A stretch of 21,562 nucleotides of DNA, taken from positions 1 through 21,562 of the forward strand of contig JAEXNT010000023.1 of assembly GCA_023439545.1 (NCBI GenBank), in the 5' to 3' direction. The notes beneath the pieces are model-generated. The model ran no database searches. It was not told where the DNA came from and was given only the letters and a program-made list of their open reading frames with translations. Position 1 is the first letter of the stretch. Each line of letters starts with the position of its first letter. This document shows positions 1 to 6,996 of this stretch, piece after piece. Source of the stretch: Bacillota bacterium (GTDB taxonomy: Bacteria > Bacillota > Clostridia > Acetivibrionales > DTU013). The translations under genes were made by a program, and so were the position numbers.

Positions 1-125
1 AGGCCACCTCCTAAAGTCTTGTCAACTTAAGGGTAGCCAATTGTGGGAGGGTGGTCAATTTTATTCCGGCGCAAATCGTCAATTATCTCCCGGCGGACAT
101 GATCAATTATATTCCGGCGTTAACA
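1..125. mobile_element. IS21-like element, one terminus (partial)
   Basis: Read on the minus strand, the element would begin TGTTAACGCCGG at 125-114, a 5'-TG end as in IS21-family elements. Three spaced copies of a 19-bp motif lie just inside. Multiple terminal repeats that bind the transposase IstA are a known IS21-family trait. The boundary at 125 is supported because the lipoprotein reading frame to its right loses protein-like sequence exactly there. No transposase (istA/istB) lies in the window, so the body of the element must be to the left. Family assignment is by terminus structure only. The rest of 1-52 shows no gene that I can identify. Confidence 0.65.
53..119. repeat. Three 19-bp terminal repeats with 24-bp period
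   Basis: The copies are GGTCAATTTTATTCCGGCG (53-71), CGTCAATTATCTCCCGGCG (77-95) and GATCAATTATATTCCGGCG (101-119). The shared core is TCAATTWTMTYCCGGCG. Starts are exactly 24 bp apart, with 5-bp spacers. This is the expected arrangement of transposase binding sites at an IS21-type end. Confidence 0.85.
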
Positions 126-516
126 AACCAATATTGTGCTGTAGAACCTATGTTATTTGTTTTCCATATCGCAGTAATTAATGCTATTTTACCTTTTGCT
201 GTATTTATTATTTTAATAGTAGGCTTCTGATCCAGATAATCCTCAAATTCTATAATTTGGTCAAGTTTTTTTCGGTATTATCTATTTTCAGGTATAGTCC
301 ATTTTTGTAAATTAGTCTTATTTTTTCGTCAACCCCATCTTTATTCAAATCCTGATCAATTTCTGAATAAGAGATACTTTTATCATCCATTTGCGTTTCT
401 ACTAAAGAAGTTTTATTCGAAGATAATATTGCTCTGCATGAGGTTGATAAAATCACGAGCGGTAAAACTAATAGAAAAGAGATGATAAATCTTCTATTCT
501 TCATATATTCAGACAA
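126..516 (-). pseudogene. Small lipoprotein gene, frame-changed and interrupted by an IS
   Basis: The product starts with a lipoprotein signal peptide: basic KNRR, a hydrophobic core, and lipobox LSTSC with the Cys at residue 27. The mature part contains DLNKDGVDEKI, a calcium-loop-like acidic stretch. The start chosen is TTG at 516, because AGGAGG (529-524) lies 7 nt upstream; the in-frame ATG at 504 is too far away. The initial frame stops at 250 after 88 codons. The -1 frame then continues open as LDQIIEFEDYLDQKP up to the IS junction at about 126. The frame change is at an A7 run (272-266). With it repaired, the product would be about 130 residues and still lack its C terminus, which the IS has displaced. 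A TATAAT on the minus strand at 598-593 could be its -10 box. Function is unknown. It is called a pseudogene because two independent lesions are present. Confidence 0.7.
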
Positions 517-651
517 GAATGGACCTCCTGATATTTTACATTAGTGTTTTATGAAAATTCCGGAAAGTTATCTGAACAACTGTATTGATCCTATTATAAA
601 TGAATTACTAATCTATAAATTGAAAATTTAGTTAATATGTTCAAAATAGTA

Positions 652-679
652 GGTACCATCCGGCTTTTCGTATGGTACC
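652..679 (-). terminator. Inverted repeat, possible terminator of the sugar operon
   Basis: GGTACCAT (652-659) pairs with ATGGTACC (672-679) across a 12-nt loop, 39 bp beyond the stop codon of the symporter gene. On the minus strand it is followed by TACTATTTTG, which is T-rich but not a clean T run. The termination call is therefore moderate. It could instead be an operator or processing site. Confidence 0.4.
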
Positions 680-718
680 CTTTGCGTCACACTCCCGAAC
701 CCTGCGGCTCTGCGCGCC

Positions 719-2095
719 TTACTCTCCGAGGTTTATGTCTCCGCGCGCCTGCAGCTCCGATACCATATCGTTGAACATTTTCTGGTCTATCTTGTATTTC
801 AGCCTGTATATGACGTACCCGATCAGTATCAGCACCAGCGGCAGGAAAAGCATCGCCGTTTTCAGTGTCAGCAGACCTTCCGGTGTCACGTCCGCGGCAG
901 ATTTAGCCTGACTTATCCCGGAGATTATGACCGTCGCTCCGACTACGCCGCTGGCTACAGCCGCTCCTATCTTGTTTATGAACGGCTGGAGAGAAAGCGT
1001 TATACTGTCGTTGCGCTTGCCCAGCTTCCACTGCCCGTATTCTATCGTATCGGCAAGGAACATGAGCATCAGCAGCTGAATGAAGGCCTGGCCCAGAAAG
1101 ATCAGCACACCGGCGGTCCCGATATACCTCATGTCCATCGGCGCGAAGAAGAATACAATATATCCGAGGATGACGAATACCGTGGAACCCGTGTACAGAC
1201 TCTTTCTGCTTAACCACTTGCTGAATATGGGGAAGACAAGCAGCGCGATAGTCTGCGTCACGCCCAGTACCAGCGCGAAGATCGAATACATGCCCTCGTC
1301 GCCGTAGGCATATTTGAAGAAGTAAAGTCCGAAGCTCGTGGTCGTCGTGTAGCCTATCATGAATAACGCCATTGAAATGGCCGTGTAAAGCAGCTGGTCG
1401 TTCCTGAAGATAACATTGAACAGTTCCTTCAGCGAGGTGCTTTGCTCCTGCTTGAAGACGCCCTTGAACTCTTTTACACCGAACAGTGTGATGCACTGTC
1501 CCGCAAGCATTACCAGCGCAATGACCATGGTTATTACGAAATAGGCCTTTGTCATGCTGCCCAGGGATTTTTCCAGCATTGCGGTAACAGGCACTATGAG
1601 CACCACCACCGCAAACATGCCAATATTGGCGCATATCCGTGCGAAAGCGCCAATGCGTTCGCGTTCCTTCTGATCCATACTGAGAGACGGCAGCATCGAC
1701 CAGTAACCGATGTCGTTTGCAGTAAAGCTGACATCCCAGAAAAGATAGATCAGAGTGAAAACGACAAGGTAGGCGGCTCCTTTCAATCCGAAATCCGTAA
1801 ACATCAAAGTCGTGACGATCGCCGTGCAAACGGCCCCTGAAGCTATCCAGGGCTTGAATTTGCCATATTTGCCATGGGTATTGTCGATAATGACGCCCAT
1901 GATCGGGTCGTTGACTGCGTCGAAGATACGCGCGACCAGCAGTATGCCTGTGAGCCACCACAGCATGGTATCGGACATCTCCAGTACGTCTGTCAGGTAG
2001 AACATGAGGTACATGCTGACAAGCGTGAAAAGCATATCCCTGCCGACGGTTCCAAGACCAAAAGTATAACGATTACGGCCTGATGCGGTTTTCAT
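719..2095 (-). CDS. GPH-family sugar:cation symporter
   Basis: This 458-residue, very hydrophobic protein has about 12 predicted membrane spans. Its N-terminal block (RYTFGLGTVGRDMLFT, LMFYLTDVL, then ARIFDAVNDPIMGVIID and GKFKPWI) is characteristic of the glycoside-pentoside-hexuronide symporters (MFS_2; MelB/LacS/XynB-like). These import oligosaccharides with Na+ or H+. There is no C-terminal IIA domain of the LacS type. The start ATG overlaps the stop of the upstream alpha-galactosidase gene (ATGA), so translation is probably coupled and transport matched to enzyme level. By context the substrate is likely an alpha-galactoside such as melibiose or raffinose, but substrate cannot be read from sequence. 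It is the last gene of the operon. Confidence 0.93.
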   Translation of the reverse strand: MKTASGRNRYTFGLGTVGRDMLFTLVSMYLMFYLTDVLEMSDTMLWWLTGILLVARIFDAVNDPIMGVIIDNTHGKYGKFKPWIASGAVCTAIVTTLMFTDFGLKGAAYLVVFTLIYLFWDVSFTANDIGYWSMLPSLSMDQKERERIGAFARICANIGMFAVVVLIVPVTAMLEKSLGSMTKAYFVITMVIALVMLAGQCITLFGVKEFKGVFKQEQSTSLKELFNVIFRNDQLLYTAISMALFMIGYTTTTSFGLYFFKYAYGDEGMYSIFALVLGVTQTIALLVFPIFSKWLSRKSLYTGSTVFVILGYIVFFFAPMDMRYIGTAGVLIFLGQAFIQLLMLMFLADTIEYGQWKLGKRNDSITLSLQPFINKIGAAVASGVVGATVIISGISQAKSAADVTPEGLLTLKTAMLFLPLVLILIGYVIYRLKYKIDQKMFNDMVSELQARGDINLGE

Positions 2096-4452
2096 GAAAT
2101 AGCCTCCCTTGATTGTTCAATTTGTTTTGTGACAATGTACAGGTTTGAACCGAAATCTCCAAGAAGACGCGTTTGGTTATTGTAATAGGTACCCACGAAC
2201 TGGTTGTTCAGGCGAACTCCGGACATGAGCATTTCCCCGTAGCCCCTGTGTTTTTCAACGCAGTCGGTCAGGCTGCGATGCCTGTTCGCAATGCCGAGGA
2301 GGAATCCGTTGGGGTCCAGGGAGAAGGGGAGTATATGCTTTACCAGCCCGCCGAAGCGTTTTATGGAAAGGCTTTGCGGCCTTGTTTCAAGGGAATAGAG
2401 GGCTCCGGGATCCAAGGCCGTAAGCGGCAGAAAATCGTAACCCTCGCTGGCTCCGGCCTGGGTCTGGAAAAAGCCGGCCAGCGCTTTGCCGGCAGACTTA
2501 TCCGTGCACTGCCAGTGGACCTTGTTGGCCTTCTGTGCGGGCAGTCTGTCGAAACGGCCGTATTGCAGCGTTCTTCTGTGCTTCTTGTAAAATTCTATCT
2601 GGCTCTTTATTTCTCTTTTTTCAGCAGGAGTCAAATATTTGAGGTCCAATTCGTATCCAAGGCAACCGAAGGAGGCGACGTTGAACCGCGTCGGAAGCGG
2701 CGTGCTGCGAAGCGTCTGCTGATGCGGCGCTTCGGATACATGGGCTCCCATGGAAGACAGCGGATAGAGGTAGGACAGCCCACCCTGAATTTTAAGACGT
2801 TCTATTGGATCGGTATCGTCGGAGGCCCATATCTGCGGGGAATAGCACAGCATTCCCGGGTCGAACCTGTTGCCGCCGCTTGAGCAGCTTTCTAAAAGTA
2901 TATGCGGACGAGGCCTGAAAATTCTCTCGAGAATATCGTAAAGCCCGAGTATATAACGGTGGAAGAACTCGCCCTGGTTGTCCAGACTTGCCGAACAGGC
3001 ATCGCTTATATGGCGGTTCATGTCCCATTTGACATAGGTGATGCCTGCTTCGTCGAGAATCCTGCCGACCGAGGCCACGATATATTCCCGCACCTCCGGC
3101 CTGCACAGATCCAGTACGAGCTGGTTGCGTCCGAGTGTCGGCTTCTTGCCGGGCGTCACAACCGCATATTCGGGATGGGCTCTGAAAAGGTCGCTGTCCG
3201 GGTTGACCATTTCAGGCTCGAACCAAAGTCCGAACTCCATTCCGAGTTTTCTTACGCGTTTCGCGAACCCACTTATGCCTCCGGGCAATTTCTTCCTGTC
3301 GACCTCGTAATCACCGAGACCGGCCGTATCGCTGTCACGCCCTTTGAACCAGCCGTCGTCGAGCACAAATAATTCGACACCCAGGCGCCTGGCTTGACGC
3401 GCCAGCCTCAGCAGCCTGCCCTGGGTGAACTTAAAAAAACAGGCTTCCCAATCGTTCAGCAGTATCGGGCGCTCTTTGCCTTTCCAGTCGCCGCGTACGA
3501 TATGCTCGTTTATGAAATCATGAAAATTGTGGCTCATGCCGTTGTAGCCCTCTGAACTGAACGTCATGAACGCTTCGGGCGCTTCGAAGCGCTCGCCCTT
3601 CTTCAGAGTCCATTCAAAGCAATGGGGATTGACGCCCAGCAGCACGCGTACGAGTTGGTGGTTGCTCAGTTCGATCGCGCCGTAGTGATTGCCGCTGTAT
3701 ATCAGGTTAAAGCCATAGACATAGCCGTTTTGTTCGGTGGCGTCCTTTTCGGCGAGCAGGAAGCCGGGATTGTGCCGGTTACTGCTGGCGCCTGTGGTTG
3801 AAGAATTGACATACAGCCCGTATTCGAGCAGGCGGTCATGCCGGTGCGCTTCCTTTATCCAGCCGCCGTCGAATGTGACAAGTTTGAAGCTCCTGTTCGG
3901 CAGATCAACCGCCATGCTCATGATACGCCTGATTACCAGAGAGTTTTCGTTGTTGTTTACGAGCACTGCGCGCCTTGTAATTACATTCTTTTTATCGTAG
4001 ACGGTGTAATATAACAATAATACGACTCTGTTCGATTCATCTTCAAGGGTCAGCTCCAGCGTTGCGCAGTCGTTTTCTCCGCCGTAAGCGGTGGGCAGCG
4101 AGGCTTCCATCCGGACGTATCCCGGTATTATCCGGTGCGAACGGTAAATGAAATCACAGGTGAAAGTGCCGTCGGGCATTTTTATCTCAACCGGCGAATG
4201 CCTGTAGTCGCCGCGCCCTATTCCCGACCATTCGAGACAAAGGTTGTCAAGGCAGTAGCTGGGGTCGGAAGGATCATAGCAAACGCTGCTTCCCAACGCC
4301 GCGGTCCGCTTCAGCGCCAGACCCCCGGGATCCTGCTCTCTGAGGCGGGGACCGTAGTGCAGCTGTTCGAGATGTCCGAAAGGCGTCAGGCGGAACCAGT
4401 AGCTAGTTTTATCGGTAGTTATCCTGAAAACATTACCGTTGAAATCTATCAT
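2092..4452 (-). CDS. GH36 alpha-galactosidase
   Basis: The enzyme hydrolyses terminal alpha-1,6-galactose from melibiose, raffinose or stachyose. Family marks in order, numbered from the chosen start: LNDWEACFF (about 332), FVLDDGWF (362-369), LWFEPEMVNPDSD (about 409), KWDMNR with the expected nucleophile D477, CSSGGNRFDPG (about 523) and the acid/base motif SDDTDPIERL (about 544). At 786 residues it is slightly longer than the usual 720-750. The start is ATG at 4452, 11 nt after AGGAGG (4469-4464). An upstream in-frame ATG at 4491 precedes that ribosome binding site and is not used here. No signal peptide is present, so it acts in the cytoplasm on imported sugar. It follows the GH13 gene by 76 nt and overlaps the symporter gene by 4 nt. 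Confidence 0.95.
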   Translation of the reverse strand: MIDFNGNVFRITTDKTSYWFRLTPFGHLEQLHYGPRLREQDPGGLALKRTAALGSSVCYDPSDPSYCLDNLCLEWSGIGRGDYRHSPVEIKMPDGTFTCDFIYRSHRIIPGYVRMEASLPTAYGGENDCATLELTLEDESNRVVLLLYYTVYDKKNVITRRAVLVNNNENSLVIRRIMSMAVDLPNRSFKLVTFDGGWIKEAHRHDRLLEYGLYVNSSTTGASSNRHNPGFLLAEKDATEQNGYVYGFNLIYSGNHYGAIELSNHQLVRVLLGVNPHCFEWTLKKGERFEAPEAFMTFSSEGYNGMSHNFHDFINEHIVRGDWKGKERPILLNDWEACFFKFTQGRLLRLARQARRLGVELFVLDDGWFKGRDSDTAGLGDYEVDRKKLPGGISGFAKRVRKLGMEFGLWFEPEMVNPDSDLFRAHPEYAVVTPGKKPTLGRNQLVLDLCRPEVREYIVASVGRILDEAGITYVKWDMNRHISDACSASLDNQGEFFHRYILGLYDILERIFRPRPHILLESCSSGGNRFDPGMLCYSPQIWASDDTDPIERLKIQGGLSYLYPLSSMGAHVSEAPHQQTLRSTPLPTRFNVASFGCLGYELDLKYLTPAEKREIKSQIEFYKKHRRTLQYGRFDRLPAQKANKVHWQCTDKSAGKALAGFFQTQAGASEGYDFLPLTALDPGALYSLETRPQSLSIKRFGGLVKHILPFSLDPNGFLLGIANRHRSLTDCVEKHRGYGEMLMSGVRLNNQFVGTYYNNQTRLLGDFGSNLYIVTKQIEQSREAIS

Positions 4453-4528
4453 GCTGCATTTGACCTCCTTATTGTTTTCACTGGGCTGCATTTTTCATGG
4501 AGCTGTAGTTTTTGCCGGCTGATGTATT

Positions 4529-6286
4529 TTATATATGGCAGTCGGTTGTATCAAGGCCGGAATTCAGATTCTCCTTCTGAGGATCAGTGAGAATGATTGC
4601 TTCATAAGGTTTTAGTATCCCTTCGAATAGCGCCATGCTTGTTTCCTCTGCACCTGCGCCTGCAATGTCTCGGTCATAGTTGGATAAAACCTGGCGGAGG
4701 AACAATTTTGCGTTATCTGCGGTTTTACCGGCAGTATCCGAAGAGCCGGGTCTGATGGCCGATAAGCCGATTTTGCGCGGCTTATCAGAGAAATTAAGGA
4801 GTATTGTCAGGATATCTCCATTGTATTCGCGCCTGTATGCAAAAATATGCCTGCTTACCAGCAGAGGAACAAACGTGCCGTATTTCAGCACATCGCTGCC
4901 GGACCTGAGCGCTATTACCGTCTTGTAGAAACTGCGTACCGAGCCGGGGGCGTTCAGCTGCGACTCCATATTTATACTTGTGTGGTTGCCGTTTATTCCG
5001 AGCCACGGCTTGCCTGTCGTGAACCCGGCGTTAGGATCGCTGTTCCATTGAACGGGCGTACGCGCGTTGTCCCTCGAGGTTGCCCTGATCATTCGCCATC
5101 GCACGGCTCCGGGAAAATGTAGGCGCTTTGCAAGGCGGTATATATTATGGGATTCGACGTCCTGGATCTGTTCCATGCCTGTAAAATCGAAGTTGGTCAT
5201 TCCTATCTCCTGCCCCTGGTATATATACGGAGTTCCCCTGAGCGTCAGCAGCAGCGTGCAGAGCAATTTGGCCGACTGAGCCCAATACGGGCCGTCGTTT
5301 CCGAAACGCGAAACGCTCCTGGGCTGATCGTGATTCTCCAGATAATTGGCATTCCATTCAAGCGACTGTTGCCATTTGACAATGGCGGCGGCAAAACGGC
5401 CCGCGTTGAATTTGCGTTTGAACCATTTGACATAGACCTGGTCGGTTTCCATATGCTCGAATGTAAATAACATGTCCAGTTCGCGGCGGCTCGCGTCGCA
5501 AAGCTCCCGGGCGGTCTGCGGTGTAACGAAGACGGTTTCGCCCACCGTGAAGCAGTCGTACCTGTCGAGTACCTCACTCCGAAGCGTACGCAATATCTCA
5601 TGCGTGCCATCCTGGGTCAGGTAATGCTCGAGGCCTGTCAATGCCAGCCTTTTTCTGCCGTCTTCTAGTGAAGTTTTGTAAAGTATGTTGATGACGTCGC
5701 AGCGAAAGCCCGCTATACCCTTATCCAGCCAAAAGCGCATTATATCCTCGACCTCTTCGAGTACCTTCGGGTTGTGCCAGTTGAGGTCGGGTTGTTTTTT
5801 GGCAAACAGGTGAAGATAATATTCTCCGCTGGCCTCGTCGTACTCCCAGCAGTCCTCTGCGAAGAAACTCGTCCAGTTGTTCGGCGCCTTTCCGTTCTTT
5901 CCGGGCTTCCAGATATAATAGTCCCGGTATGGGCTGTTTTTATCGCGGCCTTTTACGAACCACGGGTGTTCGTCCGAGGTATGGTTGATAACAAGATCCA
6001 TTATTATTTTGATATCGCGTTTCCCGGCTTCTTCGATCAAACTGTCCATGTCGGCCATAGTGCCGAAATCAGGATGAATACCCCGGTAATCGCTTATGTC
6101 GTAGCCGTTGTCGGCATTCGGGGAGGGATAGACGGGACTCAGCCAAATAATACCGACGCCAAGCTCCTTCAATTCGTCCAGATGCAGGATGATACCGGGA
6201 AGATCGCCTATACCGTCTCCGTTGGTATCCTGAAAGCTGCGGGGATAGATCTGATAAACGACACGTTCCTGCCACCGCTTAGCCAT
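4529..6286 (-). CDS. GH13 alpha-glucosidase (oligo-1,6-glucosidase type)
   Basis: This 585-residue cytoplasmic enzyme shows all GH13 regions: the calcium-loop DTNGDGIGD (20-28), region I DLVINH (97-102), QPDLNW (165-170), region II GFRCDVIN with nucleophile D197, region III acid/base E250 in FTVGET, and region IV ENHD (317-320). Val198 directly after the nucleophile is the residue associated with alpha-1,6 preference in this subfamily; alpha-1,4 enzymes usually have Thr. QPDLNW also marks oligo-1,6-glucosidase/dextran glucosidase relatives. The start is ATG at 6286, 9 nt after a GGGGG stretch, because similarity begins at RWQERVVYQIYPRSF. The open frame extends upstream to 6379, but that part is unlike the family. 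It is the first gene of the operon. It may release glucose from isomaltooligosaccharides or from sucrose left after raffinose cleavage. Confidence 0.93.
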   Translation of the reverse strand: MAKRWQERVVYQIYPRSFQDTNGDGIGDLPGIILHLDELKELGVGIIWLSPVYPSPNADNGYDISDYRGIHPDFGTMADMDSLIEEAGKRDIKIIMDLVINHTSDEHPWFVKGRDKNSPYRDYYIWKPGKNGKAPNNWTSFFAEDCWEYDEASGEYYLHLFAKKQPDLNWHNPKVLEEVEDIMRFWLDKGIAGFRCDVINILYKTSLEDGRKRLALTGLEHYLTQDGTHEILRTLRSEVLDRYDCFTVGETVFVTPQTARELCDASRRELDMLFTFEHMETDQVYVKWFKRKFNAGRFAAAIVKWQQSLEWNANYLENHDQPRSVSRFGNDGPYWAQSAKLLCTLLLTLRGTPYIYQGQEIGMTNFDFTGMEQIQDVESHNIYRLAKRLHFPGAVRWRMIRATSRDNARTPVQWNSDPNAGFTTGKPWLGINGNHTSINMESQLNAPGSVRSFYKTVIALRSGSDVLKYGTFVPLLVSRHIFAYRREYNGDILTILLNFSDKPRKIGLSAIRPGSSDTAGKTADNAKLFLRQVLSNYDRDIAGAGAEETSMALFEGILKPYEAIILTDPQKENLNSGLDTTDCHI

Positions 6287-6350
6287 GAGGCGCAGCCCCC
6301 TTGAAATATAATTTTTTAGAGACCCGACCGGTTTGATTTGATATATTTTT

Positions 6351-6379
6351 AGTTTAATCCATTTTGCGTCCGGCCGCAA
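6351..6379 (-). promoter_or_regulatory. Candidate promoter of the GH13-GH36-symporter operon with LacI-type operator
   Basis: On the minus strand TTGCGG (6379-6374) and TAAACT (6356-6351) are 17 nt apart, 65 nt upstream of the GH13 start. Overlapping the -35 box is the palindrome TTGCGTCCGGCCGCAA (6364-6379). It is 16 bp, has two mismatched positions and a central CG, which is the usual form of a LacI/GalR-family operator. No such regulator gene is in the window. The promoter boxes are individually weak; the palindrome is the stronger evidence. Confidence 0.45.
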
Positions 6380-6396
6380 GCAGTCCTATTTTTCAA

Positions 6397-6425
6397 TTAC
6401 TATCGTACAGTATTAGGGGTATAAT
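6397..6425 (+). promoter_or_regulatory. Candidate promoter of the VOC gene
   Basis: A perfect TATAAT (6420-6425) is preceded at 17 nt by a weak TTACTA (6397-6402). It lies 42 nt before the VOC start codon and diverges from the sugar-operon promoter. Confidence 0.45.
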
Positions 6426-6467
6426 ATAATAAAAACTAGAAGGAGTGTCGGGAATATTTACTCGACT

Positions 6468-6839
6468 ATGAAGGACATGAAATTCAACTGGTGTACCATA
6501 TCTGTAAAGGATATTGAAGAATCGATCAGATTTTATCAGGATATAGTCGGGCTGAGCATCGAAAGAAGGTTCAAGGCGGGGCCGGACGCGGAGATATGTT
6601 TTATGGACGGAGGAGAAACAAAGATAGAACTGATATGCGACAAGGGACATAAGGCGCCGGGCAATATCGAGGGGATATCTCTGGGTTTCGAAGTAAAGCC
6701 GGTCGACGAAATGCTGGAGCTTGTCAAAAGCAGGGGCCTGAAGGTGGAGAGCGGTCCCATACAGCCCAATCCGCACGTAAGGTTTTTCTTTGTTAAGGAC
6801 CCGAACGGGCTAAGCGTACAATTTATAGAGAACCTGTGA
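6468..6839 (+). CDS. VOC-fold (glyoxalase/bleomycin-resistance-like) protein
   Basis: This 123-residue protein has the two-module beta-alpha-beta-beta-beta pattern of the vicinal oxygen chelate superfamily. Family-like segments are ISVKDIEESIRFYQDIVGL (11-29), KIELI (52-56), LGFEVKPVDEML (72-83) and VKDPNGLSVQFIE (109-121). The positions where glyoxalase I has metal-binding His appear to be Trp8 and Ser71/Leu72, so a Ni/Zn glyoxalase activity is unlikely; Glu54 is kept. A single-domain VOC protein of this type more often binds a ligand or drug, or has an unknown role. The AAGGAG sequence (6440-6445) is 22 nt before the ATG, unusually far. An ATT at 6456 is in frame with better spacing, so the start is not certain. 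Confidence 0.85.
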   Translation: MKDMKFNWCTISVKDIEESIRFYQDIVGLSIERRFKAGPDAEICFMDGGETKIELICDKGHKAPGNIEGISLGFEVKPVDEMLELVKSRGLKVESGPIQPNPHVRFFFVKDPNGLSVQFIENL

Positions 6840-6844
6840 TCCGA

Positions 6845-6900
6845 CGGCGGGGAACCGCCGAAGTGAAACCGCCGAAGTGAAACCGCCGAAGTGAAACCGC
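6845..6900. repeat. Hairpin plus 14-bp tandem repeat
   Basis: CGGCGG (6845-6850), GGAA and CCGCCG (6855-6860) can form a tight 6-bp GC hairpin just after the VOC stop. It has no T run, so it is not a standard terminator. The right arm begins a perfect three-copy tandem repeat of CCGCCGAAGTGAAA (6855-6868, 6869-6882, 6883-6896), followed by a partial copy. Each copy could pair with the single CGGCGG, giving alternative hairpins. Confidence 0.85.
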
Positions 6901-6996
6901 GAAAATACTATGCAGTGCAGACGATGCCCGAAAGAAACCGGTAACCAGGGAGATTTATCCGGATAGACTTATAACGTATTGTATCAGGGGAGAGAA

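Noticed and set aside
620..718. Protein-like frame YEKPDGTYYFE after the symporter stop (minus strand)
   Set aside because: It overlaps the inverted repeat, has no start or ribosome binding site, and the symporter already has a normal length.
903..1961. Long open frame (352 codons) on the minus strand in another frame of the symporter gene
   Set aside because: Its translation is Arg/His-rich with no family pattern, and it lies wholly within the well-supported GPH symporter gene. It is a coding shadow.
6910..6966. Eighteen-codon frame beginning MQCRRCPKETG
   Set aside because: The CxxC looks like a ribbon start, but there is no ribosome binding site and the frame is too short to support.
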